Assembly: GCA_003533825.1 (NCBI GenBank)
Contig: DQCG01000214.1
Span: forward strand, 1 to 5,779
Origin: Phycisphaerales bacterium
GTDB taxonomy: Bacteria > Planctomycetota > Phycisphaerae > Sedimentisphaerales > Anaerobacaceae
DNA length: 5,779 nucleotides
Direction: 5' to 3'
Below the pieces are notes generated by a model that saw nothing but the letters and a program-made list of their open reading frames with translations, did no database searches and was not told where the DNA came from. The position numbers were made by a program, and so were the translations under genes. Below are positions 1-5,653 of this stretch, piece after piece. Numbering within the stretch: the stretch's first letter is position 1; each line of letters starts with the position of its first letter.

Positions 1-255
1 TATAGCCCAGTGACCGCCGCTGGAACCACGACCGCGACCGTACCCGCCTCCATAATCACGTCCGCGGTATCCGGAAGAGTATCGGATACGCACGAATGTG
101 AAGACATCGTTCGAGAATTCCCTGTCGGGCGTCCAGTCGGGCACGCCCCTTCGCTCGGAATATCCGCGGCCGGAATATCTTCTCGCAAACACCACGCCTG
201 CTCCCAAACAGGCTACTATCAACAGGATAACAACGAGCCATTTCAACCTTGTCAT
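1..255 (-). CDS. DUF4159-type exported protein, N-terminal part (runs off left edge)
   Basis: An open frame starts with ATG at 255 and continues to the window edge without a stop, giving 85 residues. The N-terminus MTRLKWLVVILLIVACLGAG is a clear signal peptide or membrane anchor, with likely cleavage after VVFA (residues 21-24). A linker with WTPDREF follows, then FTFVRIRYSSGYRGR (residues 52-66), a Gly/Arg/Tyr-rich loop and GGHWAI. The FTFVRIxY start, Gly-rich insertion and W near the next conserved block match what I recall of the beginning of the DUF4159 domain, common in planctomycetes; its function is not established. The start is supported by AGGAG 8 bases upstream and by an ATGA overlap (252-255) with the end of the TPR/peptidase gene, so the two are almost certainly co-transcribed and translationally coupled. 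The rest of the domain lies outside the window, so the family call rests on a short N-terminal match. Confidence 0.8.
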   Translation of the reverse strand, partial: MTRLKWLVVILLIVACLGAGVVFARRYSGRGYSERRGVPDWTPDREFSNDVFTFVRIRYSSGYRGRDYGGGYGRGRGSSGGHWAI

Positions 256-2951
256 CGTAGATTCTCCTGAACGGCCGGCTGCTCATTTCGATTGCCGGAT
301 GCGGGTTCGACCGGCTCACGTGTGTCATCGATGAGCTTGAGTAACAGGCGATGCGCCTGGCGGAAACGCGGAGCCTCGGCCAGCGCCAGAAGCACATGCT
401 TTTTCGCCTCGGCGGGATCTTTCTTCTCCAGCAATCGCCCAATACGGAAATTAACATCGGCAGGATCGGCGGGATCCAGCAAAAGCAGACGCTTGAATAA
501 CTTGACCGCCTGTTCGTGACGGCCGAGCTCTTCGCCGGCCCGACCAAGCTGCCAATGCAGTTGCGCCAGCAGGGGATAGACCGCCATATATTTCTCGCCG
601 TACCTGACCACGCTCTGCCAGTCTTCCTCGGCCATCGCAATTTCAATCAATCGCCCGTAAGCATAGGATGCATCAGACGAAATCATGGCCAGCTTACTAA
701 GCACATCCCGTTCCTGCTGAGTCTCGCCGAGCTGCCGGTGTGCCGCCGCAAGCAGTCGATAGGCGTTGTCATCCCCGGTGTATTGAGGGTACAACTCAAT
801 CAGTTTCTCCAGCGGTTTCTTCGCCTCGTCCCACTTGCTCGTAGCCAGCAGGGCTTTGGCATAAATTGTCAGGGCCCAAAAATTATCGGTATTCTCCGCC
901 AGCCATTCGGACAGCGCCTCGGGATTAGCAGGATCGAGCTGCCCTTTTTCCGGCTGCTTGAAGTCCATGCCCGGGGCTAAATCTTCTGCACGCTTTCGCG
1001 CTAATGTTTCGAACTGTTTTTCGATGTCCTTTATCGGTGCGGCGTGTTTGGAGATTGCATCGTTGATCTGCCCGCCTTCCGCCAGGTCTGCAAGAATAGC
1101 CTTGAGCGACGCTATGCCGAACCGATCGACGAGAAACTCGACCACGAGCGACGACTCGTAATACGCAAACTGCAGGTGGTTCGGAGTGGGCGGGCTTAAA
1201 AACGCCGCGCTTAGCTCTCCGATCGGCGTCAGTTTACCACCGAGGATCATCCCGCGATATTCCGGCGTCATACGCTGGCCCCACGTCGGGTCACGCTGGG
1301 ATTCTTCATAGACGGACATCCCCTCGCTCAGCCAGCGGGGCATCTTGTTATGCGTCAGGTTCAATGTCACCACATGGCAGAACTCGTGCCATAAAAGTGC
1401 TTTCCAGCTTATGGGCCTCTGGGCCTTCGGACTGTTGGCGGTTATTACGTTGCCGAAACAGACTCCGAGGAAACCATCGCCGCCCGGCATACCGAACGTA
1501 CGGACGGCAAAATCCTGCTGCTCGGGAAACAGCTCCACAACTATCGGCTTATCGAGCTGCGCACCGTATTTTTCGCATAAAGTCGACTTCGCTTCGTTTA
1601 GAAGTTCGATCACGATATCGCCGTAGATCTGGGCCTCGCGTTTATCCATGCGGACGACAAATCCCTCGGCCCGGAGAGTTGTGAACTCAGACAAGTGGTC
1701 GTGCAGGTTACTAAGATTGTAGGCCTCGATGTTATACGCATCGCCTGTGTGCACTTCGTCGGCCAGTTTCCAGCCCTCTTCTTCGATACCGAGCCGAAGC
1801 TGGTCCTGGGCCAGTTGAATCTTTGCCGGCAGGTACTCCGGATCGAATTTCAATGCCTGACGCTGGAAAGCCGCCCCCTCGGCAAAGCGATACTTCTGGG
1901 ACAATTTCCTGCCTATCAGATAATCCACCTTCGGATTGGTCGGCCAAAACTTTAACGCCTTGGCGCGATGGCTCTTAATGGCTTCGGCATCGTTGGTAAG
2001 ATGAGCCAGGACGGCGCGGTACGCCCAGGCTTCCGGGTGCCACGCATTGACGGCGGTTGCCCGATCGAGCAGCTTGCGCGCCCCCGCATAATTTTCGCAA
2101 TCGATCTGGTGCTCGGCCAGCAGCGATAACGCAGGCACATGATTGGGATTAATATATAGAGCCGCATCCAACGATTTGACCATCGAACTTCGATCACTCT
2201 CGTAAAATGCTTTTGCCAACCCGTAGTGTACATCGGGGTCCTTGCCGAACCGCTTGAGGGCGTCGCGATACTGATTGGCGGCAAGCTCGTAATCCTGCTT
2301 TGCCAGTGCCAAAGCCCCGGTGGCCAGATAGGCATCGAGGCAGTTCGGATCGTTCCTTATCGCCCGGGTGAAAAGCTGTTCCAGGACAAGCCGGGGTTCT
2401 TCCCCGAGCAGCAGCAGCGAGTTACCCAACGCTACGAGGTCTGCGGGACTCACGAATCTGAAGTCGCGGCTCGTACCTATCCTGACGATCCGCGAGAGCA
2501 CGTCTTTTGCACGGCCGGGCTCATTGTTGTGAATGTAAACCGTGTGGGCAAGCTCCAGCAAACGCATACTCACCGGATAGTGCAAAAGGGCAATGTCCAT
2601 ATCTTCGGCAGCCTTATCATATTGCCCGAGTGTCCACATCGATTCAATCATTAGGATTCGCCATCCCACCGGATACGCTCCGTTTTCAATGGCCTTTCGG
2701 GATGACTCGATGCACTGGGAATACTTGCCGGTTTTGAACTGCTCGTAAGATATGTCAATGTCTGAGGCAAATGCCGGCCGGAACGATCCAGTGATAGAAA
2801 TGACACAGGCCACCGTCAAAACTATGCCAGCGGTTCGTGTACCGATATTGTCTCGTCTTCGCTTGGTATGATGCCCCGTCTTCGCTCGGCATGAAGGGTT
2901 CTCTTCTTCACCCTGAGCGGAGTCGAAGGGTTTACTCGATTTGCTGAACAT
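252..2951 (-). CDS. Exported TPR protein with central HExxH peptidase (MA-like) domain
   Basis: The product has 899 residues. Residues 1-40 form a long basic, hydrophilic n-region (RRR at 31-33), 41-57 are hydrophobic, and cleavage is likely after AFA (61-63), so the protein should be exported. TPR-like helical repeats fill roughly 68-412, including LGQYDKAAEDMDIALLHYP near 108 and NPNHVPALSLLAEH near 268. Residues 420-650 form a peptidase MA-like (gluzincin) domain: HEFCH at 522-526 gives two zinc ligands and catalytic E523, and E543 in WLSEGMSVYEE is the probable third ligand, 17 residues after the second His. A second TPR block spans about 678-875. The zinc motif is intact, so activity is plausible but the substrate is unknown; scaffolding is an alternative main role. 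The ATG at 2951 is the only reasonable start: it follows GGAAGAGAG, and later in-frame GTG/TTG codons fall inside the signal core. The N-terminal extension is encoded by repeat DNA. The gene leads an operon with the DUF4159-type gene. Confidence 0.93.
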   Translation of the reverse strand: MFSKSSKPFDSAQGEEENPSCRAKTGHHTKRRRDNIGTRTAGIVLTVACVISITGSFRPAFASDIDISYEQFKTGKYSQCIESSRKAIENGAYPVGWRILMIESMWTLGQYDKAAEDMDIALLHYPVSMRLLELAHTVYIHNNEPGRAKDVLSRIVRIGTSRDFRFVSPADLVALGNSLLLLGEEPRLVLEQLFTRAIRNDPNCLDAYLATGALALAKQDYELAANQYRDALKRFGKDPDVHYGLAKAFYESDRSSMVKSLDAALYINPNHVPALSLLAEHQIDCENYAGARKLLDRATAVNAWHPEAWAYRAVLAHLTNDAEAIKSHRAKALKFWPTNPKVDYLIGRKLSQKYRFAEGAAFQRQALKFDPEYLPAKIQLAQDQLRLGIEEEGWKLADEVHTGDAYNIEAYNLSNLHDHLSEFTTLRAEGFVVRMDKREAQIYGDIVIELLNEAKSTLCEKYGAQLDKPIVVELFPEQQDFAVRTFGMPGGDGFLGVCFGNVITANSPKAQRPISWKALLWHEFCHVVTLNLTHNKMPRWLSEGMSVYEESQRDPTWGQRMTPEYRGMILGGKLTPIGELSAAFLSPPTPNHLQFAYYESSLVVEFLVDRFGIASLKAILADLAEGGQINDAISKHAAPIKDIEKQFETLARKRAEDLAPGMDFKQPEKGQLDPANPEALSEWLAENTDNFWALTIYAKALLATSKWDEAKKPLEKLIELYPQYTGDDNAYRLLAAAHRQLGETQQERDVLSKLAMISSDASYAYGRLIEIAMAEEDWQSVVRYGEKYMAVYPLLAQLHWQLGRAGEELGRHEQAVKLFKRLLLLDPADPADVNFRIGRLLEKKDPAEAKKHVLLALAEAPRFRQAHRLLLKLIDDTREPVEPASGNRNEQPAVQENLR
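264..268 (-). promoter_or_regulatory. Ribosome binding site of the DUF4159-type gene
   Basis: AGGAG on the minus strand lies 8 bases before the ATG at 255, inside the last codons of the upstream TPR/peptidase gene. It fixes the start of the partial downstream gene and supports reinitiation or coupled translation at the ATGA overlap. Confidence 0.75.
2854..2932. repeat. Cluster of short repeats inside the 5' end of the TPR/peptidase gene
   Basis: Three repeat relations are packed into 79 bases. Two adjacent 23-base units (2854-2876 and 2877-2899) share CGTCTTCGCT followed by tGGtATGA or cGGcATGA, so they look like a degenerate tandem repeat. GAAGGGTT occurs at 2893-2900 and again at 2925-2932. 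Between and over these, CCCTGAGCGGAGTCGAAGGG (2911-2930) resembles a short repeat that I recall as dispersed in many bacterial genomes, which, when translated, gives PFDSAQG. Here it is read in frame as KPFDSAQGE (residues 7-15 of the TPR protein). The 23-base period is not a multiple of three, so the two tandem units are read in different frames. Membership in a dispersed family is from memory; the internal repetition is directly visible. Confidence 0.65.
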
Positions 2952-2957
2952 CTAAAT

Positions 2958-2966
2958 CTCTCTTCC
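2958..2966 (-). promoter_or_regulatory. Ribosome binding site of the TPR/peptidase gene
   Basis: GGAAGAGAG on the minus strand ends 6 bases before the ATG at 2951. It is purine-rich and reasonably placed, which argues that the unusual repeat-derived N-terminus is really translated rather than being an over-extended start call. Confidence 0.6.
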
Positions 2967-2972
2967 TGTAAC

Positions 2973-2997
2973 CAGGCGAATCCGGCTTATCCGCCTG
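2973..2997 (-). promoter_or_regulatory. Possible leader hairpin upstream of the TPR/peptidase gene
   Basis: CAGGCG and CGCCTG form a perfect 6-base inverted repeat separated by 13 bases. It lies between the predicted minus-strand promoter and the ribosome binding site, so it would fold in the leader RNA of the TPR operon. There is no following U-run, so it is not a terminator. A regulatory role is only a possibility. Confidence 0.35.
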
Positions 2998-3039
2998 TCG
3001 CGATCCTCACAAACATAAAATCGTGGTTCGAACACATGT

Positions 3040-3068
3040 ATTCTAACTCATATAGCCGGTCCAGTCAA
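3040..3068 (-). promoter_or_regulatory. Sigma70-like promoter of the TPR/peptidase operon
   Basis: On the minus strand, TTGACT (3068-3063) and TAGAAT (3045-3040) are separated by exactly 17 bases. Each hexamer matches the sigma70 consensus at five of six positions. Transcription would start near 3033, giving a leader of about 80 bases before the ATG at 2951. This is the best promoter match I found on this strand of the intergenic region. Confidence 0.6.
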
Positions 3069-3124
3069 CATGATGTGAGCCGCCATGACTTATTTTAAGG
3101 CAAGGTTTCGGTTGTAAGCGGCAG

Positions 3125-3142
3125 GGTGCGATGAATCGCACC
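3125..3142. repeat. Perfect GC-rich palindrome (possible dispersed repeat or operator)
   Basis: GGTGCGATGAATCGCACC is an inverted repeat with two 8-base arms and a 2-base centre (or, as RNA, a 7-base stem with a TGAA loop). It sits between the two divergent promoters and upstream of the plus-strand promoter. No T-run follows on either strand, so it is not an intrinsic terminator. It resembles a short repeat I recall from intergenic regions of several bacterial groups; a regulator binding site is the alternative. Confidence 0.6.
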
Positions 3143-3178
3143 AGTCATGAATGATTGCAAAAGCGACATGAAAATGAT

Positions 3179-3201
3179 GGATTAAGATTGCGGATTAAGA
3201 T
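3179..3201 (+). repeat. 10-base direct repeat overlapping the glycosidase promoter
   Basis: GGATTAAGAT occurs at 3179-3188 and again at 3192-3201, 13 bases start to start. The first copy covers the presumed -35 element and the second lies in the spacer just before the -10 element. This could be a tandem binding site for a regulator of the glycan-degradation genes, though the 13-base period is not a full helical turn. Confidence 0.45.
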
Positions 3202-3209
3202 ACTATAAT
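3182..3209 (+). promoter_or_regulatory. Sigma70-like promoter of the glycosidase/prepilin genes
   Basis: TATAAT at 3204-3209 is a perfect -10 hexamer. TTAAGA at 3182-3187, 16 bases upstream, matches the -35 consensus at four of six positions. Transcription would start near 3216, giving a leader of about 65 bases to the ATG at 3280. A weak -35 overlapped by a direct repeat would suit activator control. Confidence 0.5.
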
Positions 3210-3217
3210 AGTTATAT

Positions 3218-3248
3218 GGCTGGCAATTAGCTTTTACGAAAGCCGGCC
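3218..3248 (+). promoter_or_regulatory. Possible stem-loop in the glycosidase leader
   Basis: GGCTGGC (3218-3224) can pair with GCCGGCC (3242-3248) over seven base pairs including one G-U pair, leaving a 17-base loop. An alternative small hairpin, GCTTT/AAAGC with loop TACG (3230-3243), competes for part of the same bases. The structure begins at about the predicted transcript start and ends about 20 bases before the ribosome binding site. It may protect the transcript or do nothing; no riboswitch class is recognised. Confidence 0.35.
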
Positions 3249-3279
3249 TGCAATCCTTGATTAGTGATGGAGACAGGAT

Positions 3280-4815
3280 ATGGGTACATATCGCAGCACG
3301 AGAAGGCAGTTCATTAAGACAATCGGCGCCGGGGCGGCGGCATTGGCTATGCCCTCGGCGTATTCGGCCGAGACGCATCCGCTGCTGGTTGTGAATCCTG
3401 AGCCGCGATTCGATTTGTCGCCCTATTTGTACATGCAGTTCATGGAGCCTTTAGGGACGACGGACGGCTCGGTAGCCGCGGCGTGGGATTTTAAGAAAGA
3501 CCGATGGCGGCCGGATGTTGTGGCGGTCACGAAAGAGCTATCGCCCTCGCTGATTCGCTGGGGCGGCTGTTTCAGTTCGTATTATCGTTGGAAGGAGGCC
3601 GTGGGGCCGCGTGACCGGCGAAAATCCATGATCAATCTGCTCTGGGGCGGCATCGAATCCAACCAGGTCGGCACACACGAGTTTGTGGATTTCTGCCGGC
3701 AGATGGGTGCTGATCCGCTTATGAGCGTGAACTTCGAATCGGACGGCAGAAAAAAATGGCAGCGTGATCCTAAAGGCAACATCCGTTCAGCCGGCCCGGA
3801 AGAAGCGGCCGACTGGGTAGAATATTGCAACGCCCCCAATAGCAAAGAAAGGTTGAAGCACGGCATAAAAAAACCATACAACATCAACCTGTGGCAGTTG
3901 GGTAATGAGACCTCTCACGACCGCAACGGCTATGACTGCGAAACCGCGGCCAAACGCACTGTCGCCTTCGCCAAGGCCATGCGGAAGCGCGATCCCGGCA
4001 TCGAATTAATCGGCTGGGGCGACCGGGGATGGGCCCGCCGGATGCTTGATATCGCAGGTGAGCATTTACAGTACCTCGCTTTTCACCACATGTTCAATCC
4101 GGACAGGGGCGTGCCCGATTCGCCTTTGCGTGGGATCGAGTACCGCAAAGACCCGGCACGAACCTGGGATCGCCTGATGAACGCCGCGAAGGTGCACGAA
4201 GAAAAGATCCAGTGGATGAGAGAGCAGGTGGCCGATTACCCGATTCCACTGGCGATGACCGAGTGCCATTTTTCCCTGCCGGGTCGGAACCGTTGCGAGG
4301 TGCTTTCCACGTGGGCGGCGGGAGTTGCGAACGCACGCATGTTGAACGTCCACGAACGGCACGGCGACAGGCTCAAGATTGCAACGCTGGCTGATTTCTG
4401 CGGTACACGCTGGCAGGTCAACGCAGTGATGATTCCCGTGCCGGGCGGAAAAGCATACATGATGCCTGTTGCCCTGGTCATGAGCTTGTACCGGCATCAT
4501 ACGGGCAAAAAGGCCGTTCTTGTGAGTTCGGCTCCCGGGCAGCTTGATGTTACCGCCAGCCGAAGCGGTGAAAAGATATATCTCCATGTTATCAATACGA
4601 AAAGAGACCGGTCCGTCTCGGCAGAACTCAGGGTGGACGGCATGAAAATCGTCTCCGGCCGGATTTTCGAATTGACGGCGGACCCGGAATTCGAGGTAAT
4701 CCAGATCCAATCCGACGAAATAGTGCCGAAGCAGAAGAATCTGCCGGAAAATTGCCGCTGGATTTTCCCACCAGCCTCCGTGTCGGCTGTGGAACTTGAT
4801 GCCCAAAAAGTGTAA
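3280..4815 (+). CDS. Tat-exported GH51-like glycoside hydrolase (probable alpha-L-arabinofuranosidase)
   Basis: The 511-residue product starts with a Tat signal: STRRQFIK at 6-13, a hydrophobic Ala/Gly-rich core, and likely cleavage after AYSA (27-30). The mature part resembles GH51 enzymes of clan GH-A: LIRWGGCF (91-98) and WKEAVGPRDRR (104-114) match the family's RWPGGN/GVGPRxxRP region; ESNQVGTHEFVDFCRQMGADP (126-146), AADWVEYCN (176-184) and the LWQLGNE box (204-210) follow. E210 is the likely acid/base and E328 in MTECHF the likely nucleophile of a retaining mechanism. The catalytic barrel should span about 35-385 and a beta-sandwich 390-508. The usual FxEHxG box appears as FMEPLG (54-59), without His, and the nucleophile context is not the common DEW, so this is a divergent member and its exact specificity (arabinofuranosidase or another glycosidase) is open. 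Length fits the family. GGAG at 3269-3272 lies 7 bases before the ATG. The prepilin-like gene follows after 45 bases. Confidence 0.87.
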   Translation: MGTYRSTRRQFIKTIGAGAAALAMPSAYSAETHPLLVVNPEPRFDLSPYLYMQFMEPLGTTDGSVAAAWDFKKDRWRPDVVAVTKELSPSLIRWGGCFSSYYRWKEAVGPRDRRKSMINLLWGGIESNQVGTHEFVDFCRQMGADPLMSVNFESDGRKKWQRDPKGNIRSAGPEEAADWVEYCNAPNSKERLKHGIKKPYNINLWQLGNETSHDRNGYDCETAAKRTVAFAKAMRKRDPGIELIGWGDRGWARRMLDIAGEHLQYLAFHHMFNPDRGVPDSPLRGIEYRKDPARTWDRLMNAAKVHEEKIQWMREQVADYPIPLAMTECHFSLPGRNRCEVLSTWAAGVANARMLNVHERHGDRLKIATLADFCGTRWQVNAVMIPVPGGKAYMMPVALVMSLYRHHTGKKAVLVSSAPGQLDVTASRSGEKIYLHVINTKRDRSVSAELRVDGMKIVSGRIFELTADPEFEVIQIQSDEIVPKQKNLPENCRWIFPPASVSAVELDAQKV

Positions 4816-4860
4816 GATGGGAAAGTTTGGAAGCATAGGCAATTAAGTTGTGGCGACATT

Positions 4861-5628
4861 ATGAATAGGCGAAGGGCATTTACACTGATAGAGCTGCTCG
4901 TTGTAATTGCCATAATAGCATTATTAATGGGGATTTTAATGCCCGCGCTGAATTCTGTGCGCAAACAGGCACGTTCGAATGTCTGCCAGAGTAATCTTCG
5001 GCAGTTGTGCCTGGCTATGAATCTTTACGCGCTGGATCACGAAGATAAAACCATGCCGTTTTCTCACCAGCCCGGCGAGTACTGGTTTCATCAGTTGGCG
5101 CCGTATCTGAGCGAGAAGGCGTATAAGAATAACCCGGAAGAGCATATCGAGGGGATGATGCGGGTGGCGTTTTGCCCGGCGACAAAGCGTCAGGACCTGC
5201 CGGATGAATCGTATTACGGTTCTGCATATCTCTCATGGCGTTTCATGGGCGGCGAGGGCAGTTACGGCCTGAATTTATGGCTGCTGCCCGACGACCCGAT
5301 TTACGCTCCGGCGTTTCCGGCGGGGAATTTCTTCAAGAAATACTCGGACGCCCAGGGCAGTGTGCCGCTACTGGGCGATTCGATCTGGGTCGGCTCGTGG
5401 CCTTTCGCGGCCGACGCCGTGCCGGATGACATTACCGGCCAGACGGGATATCCGGGATATCCTCACGGCGAAGGATTCTTCATGGGGCGATTCTGCGTCG
5501 ACCGGCATAAAAAAGCTATAAATATCGGATTCGTGGACAGCCGCGTCGAAAGAGTGCCGCTGGAAGAATTGTGGATTCAAAAATGGCACATGAACTTCAA
5601 GCCGAACTCCGATGTGTCCATCCCATGA
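4861..5628 (+). CDS. Type IV prepilin/pseudopilin-like protein of the planctomycete H-x9-D type
   Basis: The 255-residue product begins MNRRRAFTLIELLVVIAIIA, a class III prepilin signal. Cleavage is expected between A6 and F7, with Ala where Gly is usual, and E11 is the conserved Glu at mature position +5. The hydrophobic helix runs to about residue 30 and is followed by an amphipathic stretch with CQSNLRQL (42-49). The C-terminal part has DRHKKAINIGFVDSRVERV (214-232), the H-x9-D signature seen in large planctomycete families of methylated prepilin-like proteins, here with Ser after Asp instead of Gly, then LWIQKWHMNF (237-246). Four cysteines (42, 50, 105, 212) could form disulfides after export. 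It would need a prepilin peptidase and type II secretion or type IV pilus machinery encoded elsewhere. It lies 45 bases after the glycosidase with no terminator between, so one transcript is likely. No good ribosome binding site precedes the ATG at 4861, and I found no better upstream start. Its role, pseudopilin or surface glycan-handling protein, is unproven. Confidence 0.88.
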   Translation: MNRRRAFTLIELLVVIAIIALLMGILMPALNSVRKQARSNVCQSNLRQLCLAMNLYALDHEDKTMPFSHQPGEYWFHQLAPYLSEKAYKNNPEEHIEGMMRVAFCPATKRQDLPDESYYGSAYLSWRFMGGEGSYGLNLWLLPDDPIYAPAFPAGNFFKKYSDAQGSVPLLGDSIWVGSWPFAADAVPDDITGQTGYPGYPHGEGFFMGRFCVDRHKKAINIGFVDSRVERVPLEELWIQKWHMNFKPNSDVSIP

Positions 5629-5653
5629 ATTGAACCTAAACTATTGCACTGTA

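Larger units (their letters stand above)
2952..3279. other. Divergent intergenic region between the two operons
   Basis: These 328 bases separate the minus-strand TPR/peptidase start from the plus-strand glycosidase start. They contain one promoter-like site in each direction, a perfect GC-rich palindrome (3125-3142), a 10-base direct repeat (3179-3201) and a possible leader hairpin on each side. I see no convincing small gene; the open frames crossing it lack coding character and ribosome binding sites. Confidence 0.8.

Noticed and set aside
56..646. 196-residue minus-strand open frame spanning the TPR/DUF4159 junction
   Set aside because: It is in a different frame from both supported genes, is Arg/Trp/Ser-rich, and conflicts with the ATGA-coupled start of the DUF4159-type gene.
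516..980. 154-residue plus-strand open frame inside the TPR gene
   Set aside because: Antisense to the C-terminal TPR block, with no ribosome binding site and no domain-like pattern.
3020..3038. GTGGTTCGAACAC resembling a tRNA T-arm
   Set aside because: Only three or four stem pairs form, the loop does not align with the T-loop pattern, and no acceptor, anticodon or D arm surrounds it.
3145..3378. 77-residue minus-strand open frame across the intergenic region and glycosidase start
   Set aside because: It begins inside the Tat signal coding region antisense, lacks a ribosome binding site and has no coherent protein character.
4066..4842. 258-residue minus-strand open frame opposite the glycosidase
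   Set aside because: It lies fully antisense to a well-supported GH51-like gene, has His/Arg/Pro-rich composition typical of antisense frames and shows no recognisable domain.
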